Assembly: GCA_019058275.1 (NCBI GenBank)
Contig: JAHLVW010000074.1
Location: 1-64,000, forward strand
Length of the DNA: 64,000 nucleotides
DNA from: Candidatus Heimdallarchaeota archaeon
GTDB taxonomy: Archaea; Asgardarchaeota; Heimdallarchaeia; JABLTI01
Reading direction: 5' to 3'
Shown: positions 35,515 through 44,006 of the stretch, piece by piece
Position numbering within the stretch: the first letter of the stretch is position 1
Layout: each line of letters begins with the position of its first letter
The notes under the pieces: model-generated
Seen by the model: only the letters and a program-made list of their open reading frames with translations
Database searches by the model: none
What the model was told of the DNA's origin: nothing
Program-made: the position numbers and the translations under genes

Positions 35515-35536
35515 ACCCCTTAATTTCCACTGGAAA
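35515..35536 (-). promoter_or_regulatory. ORB-like element 4 (best match)
   Basis: On the minus strand TTTCCAGTGGAAA then TTAAGGGGT. The TTCCAGTGGAAA half equals the core of the classical archaeal ORB bound by Orc1/Cdc6, including the palindromic TTCCA/TGGAA arms and the downstream G-run. Confidence 0.7.
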
Positions 35537-36035
35537 ACACATAGCAGATTGGATATTAGTTGTTTTGTTCACATATTCACAGAAAAGTTGTGAATTCACG
35601 CGAAATAAGGAGAAAATTGTTATTTTGTGAAAAGAAGGAAGGAGAATCCTTCTTTTTCATTAAAAATAAATTAGATTTTAGTTATTTACCTGTATCTTTA
35701 AGCTATTTACCCAAAGAATAATTTTTTTATAAAAGAAAATTGTTAATTTCTTAGGTAATTATCCATATATAAGAGACATTTTTATTTGTTTATTCAATAA
35801 AATAAGCTATTTTTTTTGAGTTTTTGCTTTCTTTTTATTCATATTTCACAATTTCACTTGTAAATATTGTGTTCTTTGTGTATACTGTATATACTGTGTT
35901 CATGTATTTACTGTAAATCTGTGAATATATACACAGTTTTCTATTAAATCTTATGTGGGAAATATGTAGATAATAACACTTCTTATGTTCTAAATTTGAA
36001 ATAAATGAATTAGACTTAGTAATGGAGGACTACTT

Positions 36036-36650
36036 ATGTCTTTAAGTTGGATACAGAAGATCCTTACCAGGAAGAAAAAGAAAGATGTTAGACTTGCTTT
36101 TTATGGTGAGGTAAATGCAGGAAAAACAACATTGGCAAATAAAATTGCTAATGATCTTGGCTACGCTGATCTTGGTCCGGTTTCTGAAATTCCACATGAA
36201 ACTCGAAAAGTCTTAAAGTTGGAAAATGCTCAACTTGAAAAAGATGGTGTTGAGGTAAATTTTACTTTATTGGATATGCCAGGCATTGCATCAACAGTTG
36301 ACTATCGAAATTTCGTTAAATTTGGATTAACAGAATCTGAAGCAATTCAAAGAGCTAAAGAGGCTACTAAAGGTATTTTAGAAGCAATAAAAATGATAGA
36401 TCAAGTTGATATTGCTTTAGTAATTTTAGATTCCACTAAAGTACCTTTTGAACAAGTTAATTTAACGATACTCGGAAATTTGCAATTACAAAACATACCG
36501 CTTATAATTGTAGCAAATAAAATTGATTTACCTGATTCACGACCTGAATTGGTTCGACAAACTTTTTCAGGACAGACAACTGTTGCTGTTTCAGCAAAAA
36601 CTGGTGATAATGTCGACGAATTATATGATGCTATTATCAGGAGTTCATGA
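36036..36650 (+). CDS. Era-like archaeal GTPase
   Basis: 204 residues: G1 GEVNAGKTT, switch with ETRKVLKLE, G3 LLDMPGIAST, G4 NKIDLP, G5 SAKTG. The TRAFAC translation-factor-related type, close to the archaeal Era-like proteins that are encoded next to DUF2073. A basic N-terminus (LTRKKKKD) precedes the fold. GAGG lies before the ATG. The next gene begins 10 bases later, so the pair is an operon. Confidence 0.85.
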   Translation: MSLSWIQKILTRKKKKDVRLAFYGEVNAGKTTLANKIANDLGYADLGPVSEIPHETRKVLKLENAQLEKDGVEVNFTLLDMPGIASTVDYRNFVKFGLTESEAIQRAKEATKGILEAIKMIDQVDIALVILDSTKVPFEQVNLTILGNLQLQNIPLIIVANKIDLPDSRPELVRQTFSGQTTVAVSAKTGDNVDELYDAIIRSS

Positions 36651-36660
36651 GGTGCAAAAA

Positions 36661-37023
36661 ATGAAGTATTATATTGATTATATTACCAAAACTGCTACAG
36701 ATAAATTAACCACTTTTGAGAAAATCAAGATGATTATTCGTCTTGTAAGACAAAATAGGGTTTTAATTATTGAAAGTGGATTATCTCCTGAGGAAGAAGC
36801 TGAATTAATTAAACAAACTATGATGGTTATTGATTTCGATGATTTTATTGGAGTAGATTTCTTTAATTGGGATCGCAATTGTAAAGAATCAAAACGATTT
36901 TTTAAGAAATCACCTCGAGTAAACGAATCTCGTTATACTGTGGTTGCTCCATCAGCACATGTTAAAGTTATCGAAAATAGTGAAGATTTACTATCAATTA
37001 GATTTGAGCCTCCTGCTCAATGA
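36661..37023 (+). CDS. DUF2073 protein, partner of the Era-like GTPase
   Basis: 120 residues from ATG 36661, preceded by GAGGTG 6 bases upstream. Blocks LTTFEKIKMIIRLVRQNRVLIIESGLSPEEEAELI and TVVAPSAHVKVIENSEDLLSIRF (read in parts) fit DUF2073. This family is archaeal and nearly always beside the Era-like GTPase, as here, which suggests a joint role perhaps in ribosome or RNA biology; function is unproven. A longer in-frame opening from 36523 overlaps the GTPase and lacks a ribosome site. Confidence 0.8.
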   Translation: MKYYIDYITKTATDKLTTFEKIKMIIRLVRQNRVLIIESGLSPEEEAELIKQTMMVIDFDDFIGVDFFNWDRNCKESKRFFKKSPRVNESRYTVVAPSAHVKVIENSEDLLSIRFEPPAQ

Positions 37024-37085
37024 TTTAGTAAATTTTCTTTTTTTCTTTCTAAATAGTAATATATTCCTTTTGTAGCTGTATTCCT

Positions 37086-37604
37086 ATGAATAAATCTTTG
37101 TTACCTAAAGTTATCCTTATTTCAGGTACACCTGGTGTAGGGAAAACTACTATTAGTGATTTACTTCGTAAACAAGGATATCAAGTATTAAGTTTAAATG
37201 AGTTTATATTAGCAAATGGTTTGTTTTTTGGATTAGATTTATCTCGAGATAGTGTAATTGTTGATGAAGAAATTTTACAATCAAAATTACTTGAAGAAAT
37301 TAAGTGTTTTAGTGATTTACTTTTCATTGAGGGCCATAATGCTGAACTTGTACCTTCTAATAGTATTGATAGTGCTTTTGTTCTACGATGCAACTCAGGT
37401 ATTTTAAGAGAACGATTGGAATCCTCTCGAGATTACTCAAAAAATAAGATTGAGGAGAATATCAATGCTGAAATTATGGATGAATGCCTCTTAGCAATAA
37501 AATATCATCATTCATCAACCAAGGTTTTTGAAATTGACACGACTACTTTAACTCCTCATGCTATTGTTAATAAAATCCTTAATTATATAACAGAAAAAAT
37601 TTAA
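37086..37604 (+). CDS. Adenylate kinase 6 / Fap7-like ATPase
   Basis: 172 residues with P-loop SGTPGVGKTTISDLL, then VIVDEEIL, LLFIEGHNAELV and LRERLESSRDYSKNKIEENINAEIMDE. The SGTPG.GKTT start and the RL..R.Y...Ki.EN..AEi.d block are diagnostic of AK6/Fap7, which acts in the last steps of small ribosomal subunit maturation. It follows the GTPase/DUF2073 pair after 62 bases, strengthening a ribosome-assembly theme. Confidence 0.9.
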   Translation: MNKSLLPKVILISGTPGVGKTTISDLLRKQGYQVLSLNEFILANGLFFGLDLSRDSVIVDEEILQSKLLEEIKCFSDLLFIEGHNAELVPSNSIDSAFVLRCNSGILRERLESSRDYSKNKIEENINAEIMDECLLAIKYHHSSTKVFEIDTTTLTPHAIVNKILNYITEKI

Positions 37605-37671
37605 AATTGTCCTAAGCGTATATTGATATATTTTAATGTTTATATTTTATTATTAGTCAGAAGGTGGTTTT

Positions 37672-39597
37672 TTGTCACAAAAGAAAAGAATACCCCAATC
37701 TTCATCACCAGATAAGAAAGCTGGTAATAAATCACCTGTGAAAAAAAGAAAAATTTTCACAAAAGCCAATTTTACAAAGATATTTCTGCCATCACTATTA
37801 TTAATTGCCATTATTTTAACACCAGTACTTTTTGAGGTATTTAGTACCCGACATCAAAAAATTGATGATGTAATTGAAAACAGATATGGCGATGACTTTA
37901 ATCCTGATGATGATCGAACACCATTTATCGATATTTTTATTGATGCTGATTTAAATGATTCAGACGGTATTTTAGATGACTTTACAAATGGTATTGATGA
38001 TCCTAATAGAATCTTATTCAAGATATCTCCTACAAATGAGTATCTTTATTGGCGATTAGAAACCTATGATACTTACACCATGGATAATTGGGATAAAAAC
38101 ATCACTGTTACTGAAATATCGGGTTATTCCAGCCTTCCCAGCTTTGCTGATGGTGAATTAGAAATTAGTGCAGAACTTTTATATTCTGATGGATCCTTAG
38201 TTGGTTACTTTCCTGCTCCTTATCATTATCAATACGGTGAAAGTTTTTCAAATGATATTTCATTTGATCCTATTAATGATTGGACAACTACTAACTTATA
38301 CGAAGACATGTACAATTGTAAATTAATAGAAGCACAGTTTGATAGTGATATCGGAAATACTACAGTGGACTATAATGTTTCTTATACTCTTCAAGATAAT
38401 GAGTATATTAAGAACAATAGTCAAGGTTTCAGTACATTAAATTCCATTGTTTCTTCTAATCAAGTATTAGAAGATAGATACCTTCAAATTCCTCAGGATT
38501 ATTCACTTTATGCGCCCTATACAACACAAATCGCTAACTCTTTGCTAGATACTTCCAATACAATTTACGAACAAGTTTTTCGTAATATGATTTGGCTCTC
38601 GAGTAATTGCAGTTATGACATTGAAATGCTATTTGGGAATTCTGATGATGCACCTGCAGAAGATGAAGATTATGTTGAATGGTTTTTAAATAGACGATCA
38701 GGAACTGCTGCTCATTTTGCTGCAGCACTAGCAATGATAAGTAGAATTCAAGATATCCCATCACGAATGGTTGTTGGATTCTCTTCAGGTGATCTTATAG
38801 GTTCTGAATTTGTTGTACGTGCACAACATATTCACTCTTGGGTAGAGGTATTTATTCCCTTATCTGGTACTATGGGTTACTGGGTAGCTTTTGACCCTTC
38901 ACCTCTGATACCCAGTATTAGAGATCAATACGGAGAAAATACTATTGGTTTTCAACCAGTATTTTATTGTACAAATGAATTCTTTATTTCACCATTACAT
39001 ATGATTCCCCAACCTTCTTATCCTTATTTTGTTCCCAATCCCTTATCTGATGCTTGGTATAATGATCCATACGATCCCTCAAATTGGTATGGTCCTTATG
39101 TTAACCGATCAGATTCATTTGATATTTTTGCTTTTTTAGCTAATGGCAAAGATGAGGATTTCTTCCAATATTTATTAACAGGTGATCCAGGTGGTTTGGA
39201 ATTCGTTGAAGATGAACAAATCACATTTATTGATACTACTACTGATACAATTATGGGATCTGCTATAACTAATGCAGATGGAAGAGCACAACTAAGTTAT
39301 AACTATTCAATTTCAGACCCAAGTGGATTACATCTCATTAGTGCTGAGTGGTTAGGTATTCAGGTTCCTACTTATGATCTTCGTTACTTCCCTGTAAGTT
39401 TAATTGAAACAGGTGTAATTGTTACAGGTAGCGTGAATATTAGTTCATATCTTCCACAAGAGATGTATGAAGCAATGCAAATTCTGACTGTTCCTCAGTT
39501 AAATAACTCTTATCAATATGATTTGATTACAAATAATATTAACTTCCTAACTAGTGATTTTCTAATTTGTTCCTATTATACGAAAAAACCTATCTAA
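37672..39597 (+). CDS. Membrane-anchored transglutaminase-like protein lacking the catalytic Cys
   Basis: 641 residues from TTG 37672. A basic cytosolic start (KKRKIFTK) and one membrane segment (IFLPSLLLIAIILTPVLFEVF) put the rest outside the cell. The transglutaminase-like core lies at about residues 330-420: RRSGTAAHFAAALAMISR, RMVVGF, HIHSWVEVFI and WVAFDPSP. His and Asp of the triad are visible but the Cys position is Ala (GTAAHFA where GxCxxFA is usual). It may be a binding domain rather than an enzyme. The C-terminus ends in YYTKKPI without a second anchor and overlaps cofE by 8 bases, so late truncation is possible. Confidence 0.75.
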   Translation: MSQKKRIPQSSSPDKKAGNKSPVKKRKIFTKANFTKIFLPSLLLIAIILTPVLFEVFSTRHQKIDDVIENRYGDDFNPDDDRTPFIDIFIDADLNDSDGILDDFTNGIDDPNRILFKISPTNEYLYWRLETYDTYTMDNWDKNITVTEISGYSSLPSFADGELEISAELLYSDGSLVGYFPAPYHYQYGESFSNDISFDPINDWTTTNLYEDMYNCKLIEAQFDSDIGNTTVDYNVSYTLQDNEYIKNNSQGFSTLNSIVSSNQVLEDRYLQIPQDYSLYAPYTTQIANSLLDTSNTIYEQVFRNMIWLSSNCSYDIEMLFGNSDDAPAEDEDYVEWFLNRRSGTAAHFAAALAMISRIQDIPSRMVVGFSSGDLIGSEFVVRAQHIHSWVEVFIPLSGTMGYWVAFDPSPLIPSIRDQYGENTIGFQPVFYCTNEFFISPLHMIPQPSYPYFVPNPLSDAWYNDPYDPSNWYGPYVNRSDSFDIFAFLANGKDEDFFQYLLTGDPGGLEFVEDEQITFIDTTTDTIMGSAITNADGRAQLSYNYSISDPSGLHLISAEWLGIQVPTYDLRYFPVSLIETGVIVTGSVNISSYLPQEMYEAMQILTVPQLNNSYQYDLITNNINFLTSDFLICSYYTKKPI

Positions 39598-40339
39598 AGT
39601 AATCTCTTTCCTCCGGTCTTATTAATGCTTTTGCTGATATTTCCTTTTGCTTAAATTTCAATCCCCTTATAACTATGACTGCATTTCCTTCATCTGATTC
39701 CCCCATAACTAATCCTGCAGCAGAACACAATTGATCAGCTAGAGAAATCGACGATGATTTCAATTTGTATCCGAACAAGTCCGTTTTATTAATATAATTT
39801 TTTACTGGATCAATTCCCGAACATCCTATTGCTATATTAATAGCTCCAAGTCGAAATGGTCTATTATGAGTATCAGAAATTAATACAGCTATCTTCTTCT
39901 TGCACCTATTTTGAATGTACATTCTGATTTCTTTTGCTGATTTATCAGGATTTTCCGGTAATAGAGATATTGTGTTTTCTCCCGGAACATTTGATCTATC
40001 GATGCCGCTATTTGCGCATACAAAACCATGTTTTGTTTCCGTTATTAGAACTCCATTTCGATTTTTGCAAATATTCTTTGCTTCTCTTAAAATCATCTCT
40101 ACATATTTTGGGTCTTTCTTACCTTGGTTTGCTATTTCTACTGCAAATTCTGATGGCTCAACCTCATCTAAGTTAATAATTTGCCCTTCTGCTCTCGAGA
40201 TAATGGTTTGAGCTATTATTATAATATCAAAATCTTTGATTTCAGTAGCATTATTTTCAATGCCTTGTAGTATTAGCTCAGCTAAATTATCATCTTTTTT
40301 TATGATTGGAAAATTATTAATGGGGAAAATCTTCAACAT
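39590..40339 (-). CDS. cofE: Coenzyme F420-0:L-glutamate ligase
   Basis: 249 residues. Blocks IIIAQTIISRAEGQ, VLITETKHGFVCANSGIDRSN, VLISDTHNRPFRLG and AINIAIGCSG match CofE. It adds glutamates to F420-0 with GTP. The family length is right. Presence implies F420-dependent redox chemistry; other cof genes are not in the window. Confidence 0.95.
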   Translation of the reverse strand: MLKIFPINNFPIIKKDDNLAELILQGIENNATEIKDFDIIIIAQTIISRAEGQIINLDEVEPSEFAVEIANQGKKDPKYVEMILREAKNICKNRNGVLITETKHGFVCANSGIDRSNVPGENTISLLPENPDKSAKEIRMYIQNRCKKKIAVLISDTHNRPFRLGAINIAIGCSGIDPVKNYINKTDLFGYKLKSSSISLADQLCSAAGLVMGESDEGNAVIVIRGLKFKQKEISAKALIRPEERDYFR

Positions 40340-40412
40340 TTTTTATCAACACAATTCAAAATAAAAAAAATAAGATAGGATTCTGATTTAACAGAATCTA
40401 GAAATTTATCTC

Positions 40413-41348
40413 TTAGACTGTAATTTCTATACCTAATCTTCTAACTAGTTCTTTGTATCTATTTCGTACAGTGACTTCAGTTACTGTTGCAGTTTCCGCT
40501 ATTTCTCTTTGGGTTCTTCTTTCACCTTCAATAATTCCTGCAATGTAAATTGATGCTGCTGCTAATCCTGTAGGATCCTTTCCTGCTGTAAGACCATTCT
40601 CTTTTGCTTGATCTATGATTTCAATCGCTCTCTGTGCTGTATGTCCTGATAACCTAAGTTCTGCACTAAATCGAATAATGTAATCATTTGGATTAGCTAA
40701 TGGAATTCTTATTTGTAATTCCCTTATTATCAACCTATAACATCTTCCAAGTTCTTTTTTGGAAATTCTGCTATTCTTGGCAATTTCATCTAAAGTTCTA
40801 GGAACTCTTCTTATTCGTGCTGCAGCATAAACTGCTGCTGCGATCATTGCTTCTATGCTTCGACCTCGAATTAGATGTCTTTCAATTGCTTTACGGTAAA
40901 TAACTGCTGCAGTTTCTTTTACAGTTCTTGGTATACCAATTTGTGAACTTAATCTGTCTAATTCACTCATTGCATAAGCAAGATTTCTATCCATTGAAGA
41001 ATGAACTCTAGTTCTAATTTGCCATTTCCTTAATCTATAAATCTGTGCTCTTCTTCTAGGTGACAATTTCTTCCCGTAAACATCTCTATCTTCCCATCCG
41101 ATTTGTGTTGCAAGTCCTTTGTCATGAACGGCAAAAGATGTTGGTGATCCAACTCTACTTCTTTTATTACGTTCTTCTGAAGTAAAAGCTCTCCATTCAG
41201 GTCCTTCATCAATTATATGTTCATCAATGACAGCTCCACAATTAGTACAAATTCGTTCTCCTCTTGTTGAGTCACTAATTATATCAGATGATCCACATTC
41301 AGAGCAAGCGACTTGTGCTTTATCTTCTTTTAAATCTTCTTTAGACAT
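40413..41348 (-). CDS. tfb: Transcription initiation factor TFB
   Basis: 311 residues with an N-terminal ribbon (CSECGSSD ... CTNCGAVIDE), the B-reader/linker (WRAFTSEERNKRSRVGSP) and two cyclin repeats, each ending with the typical AAVYAAARI and AASIYIAGI helices. It recruits RNA polymerase to TBP-DNA. It is the canonical TFB; a second, divergent one is at 54.8 kb. Confidence 0.97.
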   Translation of the reverse strand: MSKEDLKEDKAQVACSECGSSDIISDSTRGERICTNCGAVIDEHIIDEGPEWRAFTSEERNKRSRVGSPTSFAVHDKGLATQIGWEDRDVYGKKLSPRRRAQIYRLRKWQIRTRVHSSMDRNLAYAMSELDRLSSQIGIPRTVKETAAVIYRKAIERHLIRGRSIEAMIAAAVYAAARIRRVPRTLDEIAKNSRISKKELGRCYRLIIRELQIRIPLANPNDYIIRFSAELRLSGHTAQRAIEIIDQAKENGLTAGKDPTGLAAASIYIAGIIEGERRTQREIAETATVTEVTVRNRYKELVRRLGIEITV

Positions 41349-41720
41349 TCTCTAACAAACCACTCCAAATTTTGATTGTTTTCAATTATTTGTTATTTTT
41401 TACTTTCTATTAGCGATGATGTTAAATATTAGTATTATCTAAATGAACATAAAGAGCAAGCTGTGAAGAAGACTATGTCTTCTTGTTGCTAATAAAATGG
41501 CCCCACAATGTTTTTTAGTTAGTTTTTAATCGCTTCGGGAAAGATTTTTATATTACTTCTAAAGTTTTTGTTAGAACTTCATATATAAATGTTTCGAAAA
41601 AATATTTATCTAAATAATGTTTTTCCTTATAAACTACTTAATTTTAAAATTTTTTGATAGGAATTTTGGGGAAAAAGATAAAGTATAGACGCCGTAGCGT
41701 CTATTTATATGTTAGATTTT
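41349..41720. other. Intergenic region between tfb and the permease genes
   Basis: No gene found. It contains the hairpin at 41686-41703 on the permease side and the divergent AT-rich upstream region of tfb. TTTTTATATTA-like runs near 41545-41600 could be promoter elements; none is distinct. Confidence 0.5.
41686..41703 (-). terminator. Hairpin terminator of the permease operon
   Basis: TAGACGC-CGTA-GCGTCTA, a perfect 7-bp stem with a 4-base loop, 18 bases past the stop of the second permease, followed on the minus strand by a T-rich run. Confidence 0.6.
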
Positions 41721-42758
41721 TTATTTCAGCTTTGGATCTAAAGCGTCTCTTAAAGCATCTCCCATGAGGTTAAACCCAAGGATTGTAATGAATATCATTG
41801 TTGCAGGCCAAGTAGGCATCCACCAATATGTAAGCAAGTTATCACGGTGATAAGCTAAATCATCGCCCCATGAAACTGCAGTAGCATCACCTAAACCGAA
41901 GAAAGCCAACGCTGCAATAAACATCAAAGTATTTGCTATACCTAATGTTGTAATAACAATAACAGGTGATAGTGAATTTGGTATAACATGTCTAAAGATA
42001 ATCCTCGAATCTTTTGCTCCTAACGCTCTTTCCGCTTCTATAAATTCCGTATTTTTCAGCGATAAAATCGTACTTCGTACAATTAGACTGGTTCCGCCCC
42101 AGCCAATAAGTGCGAATATCGTTATTACGATCATATAGATTCCACCTGGAACAGATCCTGCTATATCTCTGAAGATAGCAACTATAAAGATAAACAAGAT
42201 AAAACCAGGCATTGCAGAAATAACTTCATTTATCCTTTGTACTATGGTATCAAAAGCTCCACCATAGTAACCTGAAAATGCACCAATTATCATTCCCAAA
42301 ATACTTGTTGTCATTTGCCCAACAAAACCTAAAACGAGTGATAATGTTGAACCAAAGAAAGTTCTAGAAAGAATATCATATCCTCTTGTATCTGTTCCAA
42401 AAGGATACTGTGCATTTGGTGGCAGAATTTGATCTCCAGGTATAATGTATCTTGGATGTGCAATTAAACGTAGATACTTTTCTGTTCCAGGTATCCATAA
42501 TTCAATATAGTAGTTATTTTGGTCCCATGGATCTGCTGTTGGATTATTCAACCCAAATAATGCATCATATTGCTGGATAAGAAAGGCGATGATTGCAACA
42601 GCAACTAAGAAGGTAACAATATAGAAACCGAACATTCCCATCTGATCTTTACGCATTCGTCTCATAACGAGAGCCCAGAGATTAGAACCCTCTACTAATT
42701 TTATTTCTTCAAGGATTCTTGCTTCTCTATCGATGCTTGTTTCATTTACAGTAGCCAA
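41721..42758 (-). CDS. Peptide-type ABC transporter permease (DppC/OppC family)
   Basis: 345 residues: N-terminal cytosolic segment, a first membrane span (GFYIVTFLVAVAIIAFLI), an outer loop with YPFGTDTRGYDILSRTFFG, and five more spans including the EAA loop IEAERALGAKDSRIIFRHVIPNS. The GTD..GRDv.SR..yG motif is typical of DppC. It is the second gene of a permease pair; with DppB it forms the channel of an oligopeptide or similar importer. No ATPase or binding protein is beside it. Confidence 0.9.
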   Translation of the reverse strand: MATVNETSIDREARILEEIKLVEGSNLWALVMRRMRKDQMGMFGFYIVTFLVAVAIIAFLIQQYDALFGLNNPTADPWDQNNYYIELWIPGTEKYLRLIAHPRYIIPGDQILPPNAQYPFGTDTRGYDILSRTFFGSTLSLVLGFVGQMTTSILGMIIGAFSGYYGGAFDTIVQRINEVISAMPGFILFIFIVAIFRDIAGSVPGGIYMIVITIFALIGWGGTSLIVRSTILSLKNTEFIEAERALGAKDSRIIFRHVIPNSLSPVIVITTLGIANTLMFIAALAFFGLGDATAVSWGDDLAYHRDNLLTYWWMPTWPATMIFITILGFNLMGDALRDALDPKLK

Positions 42759-42774
42759 TTCTTTATCATCTCCT

Positions 42775-43827
42775 TTAGTATCTGATTCTTGGATCGACTA
42801 GAGCATAGCTCAAATCTACCAACAATCGAAAGACTAAGAATAATCCTCCAAATATGAAGTTCGTAGCCATCATCATAGGCTGGTCTCTTTGAAGAGCACT
42901 TGTTAAGAACACACTTCCTAATCCTGGCCAACCAAAGACGCCCTCAGTCATGACAGCTCCGGCAAGCAATCCAGGTAATGCCATACCAACTACTGTTACA
43001 ATTGGTAGGAGTGCATTACGAAATGCGTGCTTGTAAATGACTGATCGTTCAGCTAAACCTTTTGCTCTAGCTGTAGTAATATAATCTTGTCTTAATATAT
43101 CTAGTAATTGTGACCTCGTTAACCTTGCCAAAAACACTAATCCTGTCAAAACTAATGTCAATGTTGGGAGTATTAAGAAAACATAAAATGTACCATTAAG
43201 TATAAACGGTTCCCGGAATGCCTCACCTTGCGTTGCTCCTGTAAAGTTGAACATATAAAATGACGCCAACATTACCAGCTTAGCCAGCCAAAACGTCGGC
43301 ATTGAATACCCTATTAGTGAAGCAATAGTTACTCCTTTGTCCCAAATTGAGTATTGTCTTGTCGCTTGAACAACTCCAATTACCGTTGCTAGTATTGTAC
43401 TAATAATAAATGCTGGTGTTGTTAAGAAAAGTGTATACCACATTCTAGAGACTATAATGTCTGTTATAGGCTTTCCTTGTTTTCCATCTTCAGACCAATA
43501 CCACGATCGACCAAAATCTCCTTGTAAGATTCCACTTCGTATATAATCATTATTTTCATAGGACCATCTTTTCATAAGTCCAAGCCATTGGAAATAGCGT
43601 ATAACTGAATTGATTTCTTCACCATCTGCATCAAGAATTCCGATTTCAAAACCAATTTCATCATATAATATATCATAGTCTGCTTGTTCTCCTTTAAACA
43701 GCCCCATCCGTATCTGAATAGGGTCTCCAGGAGATGCTGCTATTAGTGCGAAACTTACGATCGATATACCTAGTATAGTAGGAAAGATGTATATGATTCG
43801 CCTCATTGCATAATTTCTCAAAGACAT
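42775..43827 (-). CDS. Peptide-type ABC transporter permease (DppB/OppB family)
   Basis: 350 residues: start MSLRNYAMRRIIYIFPTILGISIVSF, a typical DppB first span, GDFGRSWYW, several spans, and the EAA loop YITTARAKGLAERSVIYKHAFRNALLPIV. Full length. It is 16 bases upstream of the DppC gene and co-transcribed with it. An unusual extra outer loop with a D/E-rich segment (DILYDEIGFEIGILDADGEE) lies near residue 60. Confidence 0.92.
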   Translation of the reverse strand: MSLRNYAMRRIIYIFPTILGISIVSFALIAASPGDPIQIRMGLFKGEQADYDILYDEIGFEIGILDADGEEINSVIRYFQWLGLMKRWSYENNDYIRSGILQGDFGRSWYWSEDGKQGKPITDIIVSRMWYTLFLTTPAFIISTILATVIGVVQATRQYSIWDKGVTIASLIGYSMPTFWLAKLVMLASFYMFNFTGATQGEAFREPFILNGTFYVFLILPTLTLVLTGLVFLARLTRSQLLDILRQDYITTARAKGLAERSVIYKHAFRNALLPIVTVVGMALPGLLAGAVMTEGVFGWPGLGSVFLTSALQRDQPMMMATNFIFGGLFLVFRLLVDLSYALVDPRIRY

Positions 43828-44006
43828 TTTTTCAACATCTCTTATTTGATTTGCTTTTATAATGAAAATTTTTCATTCATAATGATTTTTAAATTTTTAT
43901 TTGTCTACTAATATATCTCTTTGCTCATATATAGGTGTTGCGACAGATGACTAAATTTAACTTTTTTATAAATTTTTAACAATTTTTGAGTTATTTTCAT
44001 TTATTT

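Larger units (their letters stand above)
35078..36035. other. Candidate replication origin (AT-rich gap with four ORB-like elements)
   Basis: 958 bases without a credible gene. Four elements with the archaeal origin-recognition-box pattern TTCCA..GGAAA..AA..GGGGT occur within 450 bases at 35086, 35191, 35351 and 35515, alternating in orientation (+, -, +, -). The right half is very AT-rich and carries CTGTG/CACAG inverted arms near 35920-35936 and repeated ACTGT words, fitting an unwinding region. No orc1/cdc6 lies adjacent; the only one in the window is at its right end. Confidence 0.65.
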
